Of a DNA stretch of 64,000 bases, positions 9,310 through 17,155 are shown piece by piece. The position numbers and the translations under genes are program-made. Source of the stretch: Comamonas sp. KCTC 72670 (GTDB lineage: Bacteria; Myxococcota; Myxococcia; Myxococcales; Myxococcaceae). Numbering within the stretch: the stretch's first letter is position 1; every line of letters begins with the position of its first letter. The notes under the pieces were generated by a model. It was given only the letters and a program-made list of their open reading frames with translations, ran no database searches and was not told the DNA's origin. The stretch is taken from contig BNCN01000001.1 of the NCBI GenBank assembly GCA_014656495.1, positions 558,001 through 622,000 of the forward strand, read 5' to 3'.

Positions 9310-10304
9310 CCCGCGCCCAACAGCAACGACAGGTTGGACGGCAGCACCGACGCCAACCACGGGCCCAGCAGCATGACCTCCAAGCCAGCCAGGGCCAGCC
9401 ACGGCCCGAACGGAATGTTGGTGGGGCCCGGCACCCACTCTTCCTCTTCACCCTCCTCGTCTAGGGGCGCATCGGGGATGGGCTGAAACAACACGCACAC
9501 CGGGAAGAGCAACACCCGCTTCCACAGCGGAAGCCCTGACCTGGCGAAGTCCCAGGTCATCGTGGGCTCGGGGTCCGCCGAGTCATCCATTGGTTCCGGC
9601 ACCTCCGAATCGCCGGACGTTTCGCTCGAAGGGCCAGCGCGGCCCGTCAGCGCCAACATCAGGCTGCCAACGACAGCCCCCTGGAGCGAGGCGAGAAAGA
9701 GGATGCCGAGCAGCGCACGCCAGGAGAGAAACGCACCGAGCATCGCGACGAGATACTTGTCCCCCGCCCCGAGCGCTTCCTTCTTGAAGACCTTCCAGCC
9801 CACGTACTCCATCAACCTGAACGCCAGGAAGCCGCCCACCGCGCCAGTCGCCGCGGCCAGCAGCGCATCTGTCCCCAGGGGAATCGCCAGCAGCACGCCC
9901 GCGGCAATGCCCGGAAGGGTCAGCGAGAATGGCAGAATCCAATGGTCCAGGTCGATGAAGGTGAGCGGCACCAACAAGGTGACGAGCACCAGCGCCGGAA
10001 CCAGCTCGTAGGTCCACCCGAAGCGGCGCAGGCACGCGAAGTAGAGCAACCCGGTGAGAATCTCCACCATCGGGTAGCGCGCGGAGATGGGCGTACCGCA
10101 CCCGCTACAGCGGGCACGGAGCGCCAACCACGACACGACGGGGATGTTCTCGTACCAGGCAATCACATGCCCGCACTTCGGGCAGCGCGAGCGGGGACGG
10201 ACAATGCTCAGTCCCTCGGGGACGCGAGCGATGACGACATTGAGGAAACTACCCACCACCAAGCCCGTGACGAACAGCCAGGCAGCGAAGAAGCCTTCCA
10301 CCAT
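9306..10304 (-). CDS. pilD: Prepilin peptidase / N-methyltransferase PilD
   Basis: PilD cleaves the prepilin leader after Gly and methylates the new N-terminal Phe. The 332-residue polytopic protein shows the two CxxC pairs of the cytosolic loop (CPKCGH, CSGCGT) and both catalytic aspartates of the GxGD-type protease (FIDLDHWILP and GAGDKYL). An acidic insertion of about 50 residues (around 215-255, rich in Glu, Asp, Ser and Pro) before the last membrane segments is longer than usual. It follows pilI by 6 bp and overlaps pilS2. Confidence 0.96.
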   Translation of the reverse strand: MVEGFFAAWLFVTGLVVGSFLNVVIARVPEGLSIVRPRSRCPKCGHVIAWYENIPVVSWLALRARCSGCGTPISARYPMVEILTGLLYFACLRRFGWTYELVPALVLVTLLVPLTFIDLDHWILPFSLTLPGIAAGVLLAIPLGTDALLAAATGAVGGFLAFRLMEYVGWKVFKKEALGAGDKYLVAMLGAFLSWRALLGILFLASLQGAVVGSLMLALTGRAGPSSETSGDSEVPEPMDDSADPEPTMTWDFARSGLPLWKRVLLFPVCVLFQPIPDAPLDEEGEEEEWVPGPTNIPFGPWLALAGLEVMLLGPWLASVLPSNLSLLLGAG

Positions 10305-10310
10305 GTACCT

Positions 10311-11081
10311 CTACTTGAAGTCGCGTCGGCTGAAGACGAAGACGGCGAGCGCCACCATCACCCCGGCGTAGCCGACTCCATAGGCCGCCGACTTCGCGAT
10401 GTCCACGGCCGGCGTCATCAACTCGTAGGAAGCCTGAGGACGAAAGTTGAGCCGGGCCAGGTTGGGCAGAAGATAGTAGATGCCCTTCCCCAGCCACTGG
10501 ATGAACACGGAACTCGAGCGCCCCGCCAGGCTGTAGATGTCCGCCGACAGGTGGCCCGCGAAGTAGACGCCCGTCGTCACCACGGCCGACACCAGCTGGC
10601 TGGCGAAGCTCGACATGGCGAAGCCCACGCTGGAGATGACGAGCAGCTCCACCCAGAGCATGCCCGCCGCGACGAGCTGCGGTGCCGTGACGGGCAGACC
10701 GTAGAGCGCCACCTGGGTGAAGAACACCACCGACATCATCACCAGCAGCACCGCGAGCGTCAGCATGTTCCCCGCCAGCCGCCCGACGATGAACAGGGCG
10801 CGCGACACCGGCTTCGACACCACGAGGAAGATGGTTCGCCGCTCGATCTCCCTGCTGAGCAGGCCACTGGACAAGAAGATGGCCAGAAGCACCAGCGTGA
10901 GGCACATCGCCCCAAGCCCCACGTCCGACATGACGCGCTGAAACGTGTAGACCGTCACATCGGTGACGAGCGTGGACGACAACAACAAGCCCAGGGTGAA
11001 CACCGCGACGACAACGCTGACGCGATTGCGCCGGGCCTCACGAAACCCATTGAGCGTGAGGGCACCAAATTCGCGAATCAT
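10311..11081 (-). CDS. pilI: ABC-transporter permease PilI
   Basis: This 256-residue protein has about six hydrophobic segments of an ABC-2-type permease (for example LGAMCLTLVLLAIFLSSGLL and AVLLVMMSVVFF) and ends with the charged SRRDFK. The start overlaps the pilH stop by 4 bp (ATGA). In M. xanthus pilGHI is required for pilus assembly and social motility and is thought to form an ABC exporter; I carry that over from gene order and fold. The substrate is unknown. Confidence 0.88.
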   Translation of the reverse strand: MIREFGALTLNGFREARRNRVSVVVAVFTLGLLLSSTLVTDVTVYTFQRVMSDVGLGAMCLTLVLLAIFLSSGLLSREIERRTIFLVVSKPVSRALFIVGRLAGNMLTLAVLLVMMSVVFFTQVALYGLPVTAPQLVAAGMLWVELLVISSVGFAMSSFASQLVSAVVTTGVYFAGHLSADIYSLAGRSSSVFIQWLGKGIYYLLPNLARLNFRPQASYELMTPAVDIAKSAAYGVGYAGVMVALAVFVFSRRDFK

Positions 11082-12040
11082 GAAATCTCACCTCCCACCG
11101 TACCGTGCCGAGCCTCCTTGAGCGCATCGAGGAACAGGTCTTCCAGCGAGTAGCGCGTCGGCTGAATCTGCGTCACCCGTCCGCCCGCTTGAAGCGCCTG
11201 CTGCAGCAACGCCTGCGCGGCCGTATCCCCCGTGCGCAGCAGTACACGGTCACCAAAGTCCTGAGCGTAGGCCAGCTCGTGGCCAAACTCCCGCAGCCGC
11301 GTCAACGACAGCCCCTCCACCGTCATCTCCACTACGGGCGCCTGCCCCGACAACAGCTCGCGGACGCTGCCCTCTCGAACACGCCGTCCGCCCACGAGGA
11401 CGACGACCCGCTCGCACAGGGCCTCGACGTCCGAGATGATGTGCGTGCAGAACAGAATCGTCGTCCCCCGCTGCCGCTCCGCGAGGATCAGGTCCCGAAC
11501 CTGCCGCCGCCCCACCGGATCCAACCCCGAAGTGGGCTCATCCAAGATGAGCAGCTTCGGACGGTTGACGATGGCCTGCGCCAAGCTGATCCGCTGAATC
11601 ATGCCCTTCGAGTACCGCCGAATCTGGAGCTTCGCGGCACGGTCCATCTCCACCATGCCGATGACTTCCTTGACCCGTTGGTCCAGCTCATGGCCGCTCA
11701 TCCCCGCCAACTGCCCCGCCAACGTCACAAGCTCCGCGCCTGTGAGGTACTCGTAAGGCGCGGGGTTTTCTGGAAGAAACCCCACCTGCCGCCGGGCATT
11801 CTCATCCGTGGGCGGCAACCCGAACAGGCGAGCGCTGCCTTCAGAGGACTGCACCAGGTTCATGAGGATCTTGATGGTGGTGGACTTCCCCGCCCCATTG
11901 GGCCCCAGCAGGCCATAGACCTGTCCGGGTTGCACCTCCAGGTCCAAGCCCTGCAGCGCGCGAACCTTGCGGTTCATCCAGAACCCCAGCCGGTACGTCT
12001 TGGCGAGTCCATGGACCTCGATCGGGATGGTGCTGCTCAC
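11078..12040 (-). CDS. pilH: ABC-transporter ATP-binding protein PilH
   Basis: This 320-residue ATPase has Walker A (GPNGAGKST), a signature region reading YSKGMIQR in place of LSGGQ, Walker B (LLILDEPTSGLDP) and the switch His (CTHIISDVE), as in CcmA/NatA-type ABC-2 exporters. A C-terminal accessory domain of about 100 residues follows the nucleotide-binding domain. It overlaps pilG upstream and pilI downstream by 4 bp each, so subunits G, H and I are probably made together. It should energise the PilI permease. Confidence 0.92.
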   Translation of the reverse strand: MSSTIPIEVHGLAKTYRLGFWMNRKVRALQGLDLEVQPGQVYGLLGPNGAGKSTTIKILMNLVQSSEGSARLFGLPPTDENARRQVGFLPENPAPYEYLTGAELVTLAGQLAGMSGHELDQRVKEVIGMVEMDRAAKLQIRRYSKGMIQRISLAQAIVNRPKLLILDEPTSGLDPVGRRQVRDLILAERQRGTTILFCTHIISDVEALCERVVVLVGGRRVREGSVRELLSGQAPVVEMTVEGLSLTRLREFGHELAYAQDFGDRVLLRTGDTAAQALLQQALQAGGRVTQIQPTRYSLEDLFLDALKEARHGTVGGEIS

Positions 12041-12930
12041 GGTGATGCCTCCATGTTCGCGCGCGCGAAGTCAGTCAGTCGCTTTTGCTGTGCCGTCGAG
12101 TAACTTCGTCCCGTCGCATCCACTTCGATGTCGCCGCCCAGCGGGTCTTCGGGCACGTGGGACAAATCCCCCGCGCGCACCAGCGCCTCCACGCCTGGAG
12201 GCAGGCTGCCCACTCGCTGCAGGTATCTCTGGACCGCGGCGTCGACCTGACTCAGCTCGCGCTCCAACTCGAGCTCTTTCACCCGGCGCTCGAACAGCTC
12301 CCGGGTCTCTGGCTCATCCGCAGACTCCGCCAGGGAGCGGGCGAACTCCAGTCCCGCGTCGAAGTTACCTGCCTGCGCATGGAGTCGAGTCGCCAGTCCC
12401 GCCAGATACGGGGGCGCCTCTGGCATCCTGGAGGCCTCTTCCACGATCTTCGCCGCCCGTTCGTACTGCCGATGAAAGGTGCTGAGATTGTAGGCCAACA
12501 TGATGCGCAGGTAGACGTAGTCCGGAAAGTGCTGGAGGCCCTTCTCCAGCAGCCGCGTGGACTCCTCCGCATTGAGCCACCGCCCCCGTAAGGGGTAGGC
12601 GATGGAGACACCCGCGAAGACGTAGACCTGCCGGAACCGAGGATCGAGGTCCGTCACCATGTTCGCGTAGTCGAAGATGTCCCGGTGCTCGGCGGGTGTC
12701 TTCGCCTTGCCCACGGCCTGAATCGTTTGGATCCAGTAGTAGTCGGTGACGAGGTGATGGATGGGCGCCCCCAGGGCACGCACCACCTCGAGCCGCGGAA
12801 GCAAGGGTGGAGTATGCCCCTGATAGGCGGGCCGCATCGGCGGGGCGGCAAGCGCCACACACAGCACGATGGAGACGGCGAACACTGCGGACCAGATGAG
12901 GCGACTCGACATAGCGGCAGCGGAAATCAT
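12037..12930 (-). CDS. pilG: Pilus assembly protein PilG, membrane-anchored TPR-like
   Basis: This 297-residue protein has one N-terminal transmembrane or signal helix (about residues 9-28), then mostly helical sequence with TPR-like pairs (about 75-210, e.g. LLEKGLQHFPDYVYLRIML). It is the third component encoded with the PilH/PilI ABC transporter and overlaps pilH by 4 bp. Its place after pilA and before pilHI matches M. xanthus pilG. An in-frame ATG at 12912 is an alternative start. Identity rests on synteny; no enzyme motif is visible. Confidence 0.85.
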   Translation of the reverse strand: MISAAAMSSRLIWSAVFAVSIVLCVALAAPPMRPAYQGHTPPLLPRLEVVRALGAPIHHLVTDYYWIQTIQAVGKAKTPAEHRDIFDYANMVTDLDPRFRQVYVFAGVSIAYPLRGRWLNAEESTRLLEKGLQHFPDYVYLRIMLAYNLSTFHRQYERAAKIVEEASRMPEAPPYLAGLATRLHAQAGNFDAGLEFARSLAESADEPETRELFERRVKELELERELSQVDAAVQRYLQRVGSLPPGVEALVRAGDLSHVPEDPLGGDIEVDATGRSYSTAQQKRLTDFARANMEASP

Positions 12931-13008
12931 CGCGTGCGCGACTCCCCGCTGTCAGCAAGCAAGAGCAACACTCAAGCCTCTTGCCAGGACCGCGAGGAGG
13001 CGCTCTAT

Positions 13009-13041
13009 AAAAAAAGAGGGGCCGGCACGTAGCCAGCCCCC
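13009..13041 (-). terminator. Rho-independent terminator after pilA
   Basis: On the minus strand a 9-bp GC-rich stem (GGGGCTGGC with GCCGGCCCC, one G-U pair) and 5-base loop at 13018-13040 is followed by seven T. It lies 27 bp past the pilA stop and should end most of the abundant pilin transcript before pilGHI. Confidence 0.85.
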
Positions 13042-13067
13042 CTGGAACTTCAATCAACCGACAACGA

Positions 13068-13757
13068 CTACTGGCACTCCACGTCGTTGTTCATGTTGTA
13101 GGGAACGCCTTCGGCGGCGTTCAGCTCGTCCGGCTGGAAGGCGTTGCAGTCAGACGGCGTCACGGGACCCACGGACTGCGACGAGATGAACCACTGGTCG
13201 TAGCCCGTGCCATCCGTCACGTCGTTGTCGATGTTGCCCACGGCGGTGTGCATGAAGTGCGACACGTCGACGCCGTTCAGGTTCTCCCTATAGGTCCCGG
13301 GGTTGCCGTTGTTCGGAACGCCACCGAGCACCGTCATCGCGGGGTTGCGCAGGGTGTCGGTCGAACCATCCGGCATGAAGCGATACTTGAAGGTATCGAC
13401 CTCGATGATGTGGTTGGCACCGGCAGGAATGAGCGCGAGGCTGCGGTCCTGAGCCACGGCGCCCGAGCCGTTGGGAACTTCCGCCGAGATGACGTAGGCG
13501 TAACGGTTGCCACGCTCGGGCGCGAAGCCGATGGCCCCAGACAGACCCGAGTAGCGATCCTTCTCCTGGAAGTACGACTTCTGGGAGGTGAACAGACCCT
13601 TGAGGTTGGCCTTCGCCTCGCCCTGCTTGGAGCGCGCCTGGAACTTGATGAAGTTCGGGATGGCGATGGCCGCCAGGATGCCGATGATGGCGACGACGAT
13701 CATCAGCTCGATCAGGGTGAAACCACGGTTCCGGGGGTTGAAGCGGGAGACGCGCAT
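13068..13757 (-). CDS. pilA: Type IV major pilin PilA
   Basis: The prepilin is 229 residues, starting at ATG 13757 behind an AGAGGA ribosome site. The 12-residue leader MRVSRFNPRNRG is cut by PilD before Phe, giving a mature N-terminus FTLIELMIVVAIIGILAA with the conserved Glu5. The globular domain ends in a probable disulfide loop between two cysteines near the C-terminus. The alpha1-N helix matches M. xanthus PilA closely, but the head domain looks quite different from DK1622 PilA as I recall it. The gene is flanked by its own sigma-54 promoter and a terminator, as suits a very highly expressed fibre subunit. Confidence 0.97.
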   Translation of the reverse strand: MRVSRFNPRNRGFTLIELMIVVAIIGILAAIAIPNFIKFQARSKQGEAKANLKGLFTSQKSYFQEKDRYSGLSGAIGFAPERGNRYAYVISAEVPNGSGAVAQDRSLALIPAGANHIIEVDTFKYRFMPDGSTDTLRNPAMTVLGGVPNNGNPGTYRENLNGVDVSHFMHTAVGNIDNDVTDGTGYDQWFISSQSVGPVTPSDCNAFQPDELNAAEGVPYNMNNDVECQ

Positions 13758-13812
13758 GGGGAGTCCTCTGGGGGAACAACAACGAGGGCGTGTTGCCCTG
13801 CCCTGGGCCCTT

Positions 13813-13828
13813 AGCACGCGGGATGCCA
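13813..13828 (-). promoter_or_regulatory. Sigma-54 promoter of pilA
   Basis: On the minus strand TGGCAT (13828-13823), five bases, then GTGCT (13817-13813) keep the invariant GG and GC exactly 12 bp apart, as sigma-54 RNA polymerase requires. The start should fall near 13802, leaving a leader of about 45 bases. pilA of M. xanthus is known to be sigma-54 dependent and activated by PilR, encoded nearby. Confidence 0.85.
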
Positions 13829-13923
13829 ACCCTCCCGCCGACGAAGCGGTGAGCCAACCTCGCGGAATTGCGCATGCCAGGGCCAGGGCCCATGCATGTC
13901 TCAGCTTCGCAGGTGTCAAAAAA

Positions 13924-13939
13924 CGGCACTTGGGGTGCC
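13924..13939 (+). promoter_or_regulatory. Possible sigma-54 promoter for the glycosyltransferase-like gene
   Basis: CGGCAC, five bases, then GTGCC keeps GG and GC at the right spacing but differs from consensus at the outer T of both elements. It points away from pilA towards the plus-strand gene starting at 14019. TGTC elements at 13897, 13914 and 13946 lie around it; PilR of Pseudomonas binds (C/G)TGTC, so shared control with pilA is possible. This is inference. Confidence 0.35.
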
Positions 13940-14018
13940 CAGAACTGTCGCTTGCCGCACGAGGCTTCGCAGGCGAGAAGCGCCAAACGCCCACGCTCAG
14001 CCGACACGGGACAACCGG

Positions 14019-15647
14019 ATGCCCCCGCACCACACCTGGAGTGAACGCCTGGAGAGAATCCCGCAGGCGTACAGCACCGCGTTCCTCGTGTGTGCCGCGT
14101 TTCTCGTCTACGCGGGCTCGATTCCGGCGGGGTACGTTTTCGACGACGAGTTCGCCATTCTCGGCAACCCCGTCGTTCAAGGGCAGGTCCCGCTCTGGGA
14201 AGCCTTCCTCCGTGACTTTTGGGGACGGTCGCCTCACTCCCCGGATGCCATCGGCACCTACCGTCCGCTGCCCCTTCTGCTGCTTGGAATCGAGTGGCGG
14301 CTGAGCCATGGCGCAGCCTGGGCGATGCACCTGGGCAATGTCCTGTGGCACTGTGGCGCAATCGCCTGCTTTGTCCTCGCCTTCGCTCCGCTCGCGGGAC
14401 GCCGCCTCGCGCTCGCAGCCGCCGCGCTCGCGTCCGTGATGAGTGCCCCCGCCGAGGCGGTGCAGGCCATCGTGGGCCGCGCGGACCTGATGTGCACGGT
14501 CTTCGTCTTGCTCACGCTCTACTTCCATCGACGGAGCGGTGCAGGGGCCACGTTCGCCGCCGCAGCGTTCTTGGGCCTCGCGCTGGGCTCCAAGGAAAGT
14601 GCGGTTGCCATCCTTCCCGTCCTTTGGGGGCTCGATCGGCTCATCCGCCCGGACAGTGGCCGGAAGCCAACGCGATTCCTGGTCTATGGCTCAGTGCTGG
14701 TGGTTTACGTCCTGCTTCGGGCCCAAGCCGTCGGCGCTACGTTTGAGCCAAGAATCGACCCACAGAGCAACCCCCTGATTCTGGCGGCCCCACTTGAACG
14801 GTTTCTTGGCGCGGGACGCATCTTCTTGGAACGCTACATCGCGGGCATCATCGATCCGGGGCGGCGCTTGTATGAGTGCTCAGCCATGGCTTGCGGTCCC
14901 GCGACTCCGGACGATGTCCTCGCCTGGGCAGGGGTCGCGCTGGCGTTGTGCCTGGTCCTCTTGCCAGTCCTGCTCTGGCGCCGAGCACCACTCGTGGCCG
15001 CCGGCGTCTTCTGGTTCATCTGCTTCTTCCTCCCGGTCTCCAATTTCCTTGTGCTCAGCCCGTCACTCTATGGTGAACGGCTGCTTTATCTGCCGATGTT
15101 GGGTGGCGCCCTTGCCACCACCACGCTGGCCGAAGCCTTGGCCAGGCGCCTTGCGCGTCCGGCGCTCGCATGGGGACTTGTAGCGACCGCGGGGCTCGCC
15201 AACCTCGCCGCCCTCCAGTTGCGCCATTGGGATTGGCGAACGGACGCCGCGCTCTACGTGAGCGCCATTGAACACGTGGATACGAGCGCCAAGGTCCACA
15301 AGAACCTGGCGGTCGTCCTCAGTCAGGAGGAAGACTGGCCCGCTGCGGAATACCACGCTCGCCGAGCCCTCGAACTCTGGCCAGACAACGTCACCACCCG
15401 GCCCATCCTCGGCGCAGCACTGGCCATGCAGGGACGCGCCGGAGAGGCGGAAGCTGAGTTTCGCCAAGCGCTTGAGGCCGCCCCGCGAGGAAGCGTTGTG
15501 TGCCCCTTCGCGATCTTCCTCGCCCGGCAGAAGCGATTCACCGAGGCGCTCACCCTGATGCATGCGCACGCGGGAGCAACCGCCAACGCTCCGGAATGCC
15601 ACGGCCTGGCAGAGAAGCTTTCATCTGCCGTGGGCACTGCGCGGTAG
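14019..15647 (+). CDS. TMTC/DUF1736-like polytopic glycosyltransferase candidate with TPR tail
   Basis: This 542-residue membrane protein has about ten hydrophobic segments. After the first comes an acidic loop with Asp42-Asp43-Glu44 (YVFDDEFAILGNPVV), the position where GT-C O-mannosyltransferases of the POMT/TMTC type carry catalytic acids. The C-terminal ~110 residues form TPR-like repeats (KVHKNLAVVL, EAEAEFRQALEAAP). The frame is open to 13896, but ATG 14019 begins the family-like sequence. It lies between pilR and pilA on the opposite strand, next to the pilin promoter. By analogy with pilin glycosyltransferase genes beside pilA in Pseudomonas it may modify PilA, but the substrate is unproven. 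Confidence 0.8.
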   Translation: MPPHHTWSERLERIPQAYSTAFLVCAAFLVYAGSIPAGYVFDDEFAILGNPVVQGQVPLWEAFLRDFWGRSPHSPDAIGTYRPLPLLLLGIEWRLSHGAAWAMHLGNVLWHCGAIACFVLAFAPLAGRRLALAAAALASVMSAPAEAVQAIVGRADLMCTVFVLLTLYFHRRSGAGATFAAAAFLGLALGSKESAVAILPVLWGLDRLIRPDSGRKPTRFLVYGSVLVVYVLLRAQAVGATFEPRIDPQSNPLILAAPLERFLGAGRIFLERYIAGIIDPGRRLYECSAMACGPATPDDVLAWAGVALALCLVLLPVLLWRRAPLVAAGVFWFICFFLPVSNFLVLSPSLYGERLLYLPMLGGALATTTLAEALARRLARPALAWGLVATAGLANLAALQLRHWDWRTDAALYVSAIEHVDTSAKVHKNLAVVLSQEEDWPAAEYHARRALELWPDNVTTRPILGAALAMQGRAGEAEAEFRQALEAAPRGSVVCPFAIFLARQKRFTEALTLMHAHAGATANAPECHGLAEKLSSAVGTAR

Positions 15648-15670
15648 TCGGAATGCGCTGTCGCGCCGAA

Positions 15671-17053
15671 TCAGGACTGCCTCGGGTCTTCCAGTTCATC
15701 CACCAGGCCGTGCTTCGCGAGCCGGTAGCGGAAGGAACGGAAAGAAAGCCCGAGGAGTTCAGCGGCCCGTGTCTTCACACCATCCGTGCGCTTGAGCGCA
15801 GCCAGGAGATAGCGGCGCTCACTGTCATCCAGGAAGCGCTCCAAGCTGAAGCCAACAGGAACCTGCACATCCCCCGCTGGAATCGCGGGCTCACCTCGAA
15901 GCGTGGCTGGCAACGTTTCCGGCCCGAGCGCGTCCCCCTCGGAGAGCGTCACCGCCCGCTCGATGATGTTCTGGAGCTGCCGCACGTTACCGGGCCATGC
16001 ATAGCCCGCGAGCACCTTGAGCGCCTCCTGGGTGAAGTGCAGGCCAGGCCTCCCCAGCTCATCGATGAGCCGGGCCAGGAAGTGCGACGCCAGCAACGGG
16101 ATGTCCTCGGCGCGCTCTCGGAGCGGCGGCAACTCCAGCGTGATGACGTTGAGCCGGTACAACAAGTCCTCGCGGAAGCGGCCCGCCTTCACCTCCGCAT
16201 CCAGATTCCGGTTCGTGGCGGCGACAAGCCGGGCCTGGAAGGGCACTTCCTGGCTGCTCCCCACGGGCTTCACCTTCCGCTCCTGGAGCACACGCAGGAG
16301 CTTCACCTGCATCGCGGGGGGGACCTCGCCGATTTCATCCAGGAGGACCGTCCCCTCCCCTGCGGAGGCGAGCAGTCCCAACCTATCGGTGGTAGCACCC
16401 GTGAACGCCCCCTTCACATGTCCGAAGAGCTCACTCTCCAAGACCCCTTCGGATAACGCAGCGCAATTCACGGGAAGAAATGGGTGTCCGGCACGCGGGC
16501 TCTTCAAGTGCAGGGCACGAGCAATCAGCTCCTTCCCCGTTCCACTCTCTCCGTAGATGAGCACGGTCGTGCGAGAGGCAGCCACCTTCTCCACGAGCCC
16601 CATGATGGCTTCCATGCGGGGACTGCGCCCCACGGCAAGCATCCCGGCGCCCGGTGCGAGCTGCGCGCGAAGCGAGCGGTTCTCCTGACGAAGGAGCTTC
16701 TTCTCCAACGCCTTCTGAACGAGGAGCCGCAACTCCTCGTTGTCGAAGGGTTTGCAGATGTAGTGGTAGGCCCCCTCACGCATGGCCTCCACCGCTGACG
16801 CAGCCGTGCCGAACGCGGTGATGACGATGACTTCGGGTGGCTCTTTGAGTGCTCTCGCAGCGCGGAGCACCTCCATGCCACTTCCGCTTCCGAGCTTCAT
16901 ATCCGTCAGCACCAGGTCGAAGGGAACTCCCCCGAGTGCCATCGTGGCGTCCTTGACGCTTCCCGCGCAGGTGACCTCGAACCCAGCCCGGGTGAAGAGA
17001 ATTTCGAGCACGTCACGCATCGACGGCTCGTCGTCCACCACCAGAATATGCAT
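15671..17053 (-). CDS. pilR: Sigma-54-dependent response regulator PilR, activator of pilA
   Basis: PilR, phosphorylated by PilS, activates sigma-54 transcription of pilA. The 460-residue protein starts at MHILVVDDEPSMRD, has receiver Asp51 (LVLTDMKLG), an AAA+ domain with Walker A YGESGTGKE and a canonical GAFTGA loop, and a Fis-type helix-turn-helix (KTRAAELLGLSFRSF). It follows pilS by about 100 bp and converges with the glycosyltransferase-like gene 23 bp away. In M. xanthus pilR lies directly upstream of pilA as I recall; here 2 kb intervene. Confidence 0.95.
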   Translation of the reverse strand: MHILVVDDEPSMRDVLEILFTRAGFEVTCAGSVKDATMALGGVPFDLVLTDMKLGSGSGMEVLRAARALKEPPEVIVITAFGTAASAVEAMREGAYHYICKPFDNEELRLLVQKALEKKLLRQENRSLRAQLAPGAGMLAVGRSPRMEAIMGLVEKVAASRTTVLIYGESGTGKELIARALHLKSPRAGHPFLPVNCAALSEGVLESELFGHVKGAFTGATTDRLGLLASAGEGTVLLDEIGEVPPAMQVKLLRVLQERKVKPVGSSQEVPFQARLVAATNRNLDAEVKAGRFREDLLYRLNVITLELPPLRERAEDIPLLASHFLARLIDELGRPGLHFTQEALKVLAGYAWPGNVRQLQNIIERAVTLSEGDALGPETLPATLRGEPAIPAGDVQVPVGFSLERFLDDSERRYLLAALKRTDGVKTRAAELLGLSFRSFRYRLAKHGLVDELEDPRQS

Positions 17054-17155
17054 GCGCGAGAAGTTAGCAGAGGGCGCCAAAAGCACGGAGTGGGTCCAAC
17101 GTGCCGTGCTGGTGCGACTCCAGCAGCCCGCAGAGCCCAGGTGTCAAGGGACTCG

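Noticed and set aside
13861..13880. TGGCATGCGCAATTC as an alternative pilA sigma-54 site
   Set aside because: The -12 element lacks the GC dinucleotide; the site at 13813-13828 is a much better match and better placed.
13758..14528. Upstream in-frame extension of pilA giving a 486-residue product
   Set aside because: The prepilin leader starts at 13757 with a ribosome site and a sigma-54 promoter lies inside the extension.
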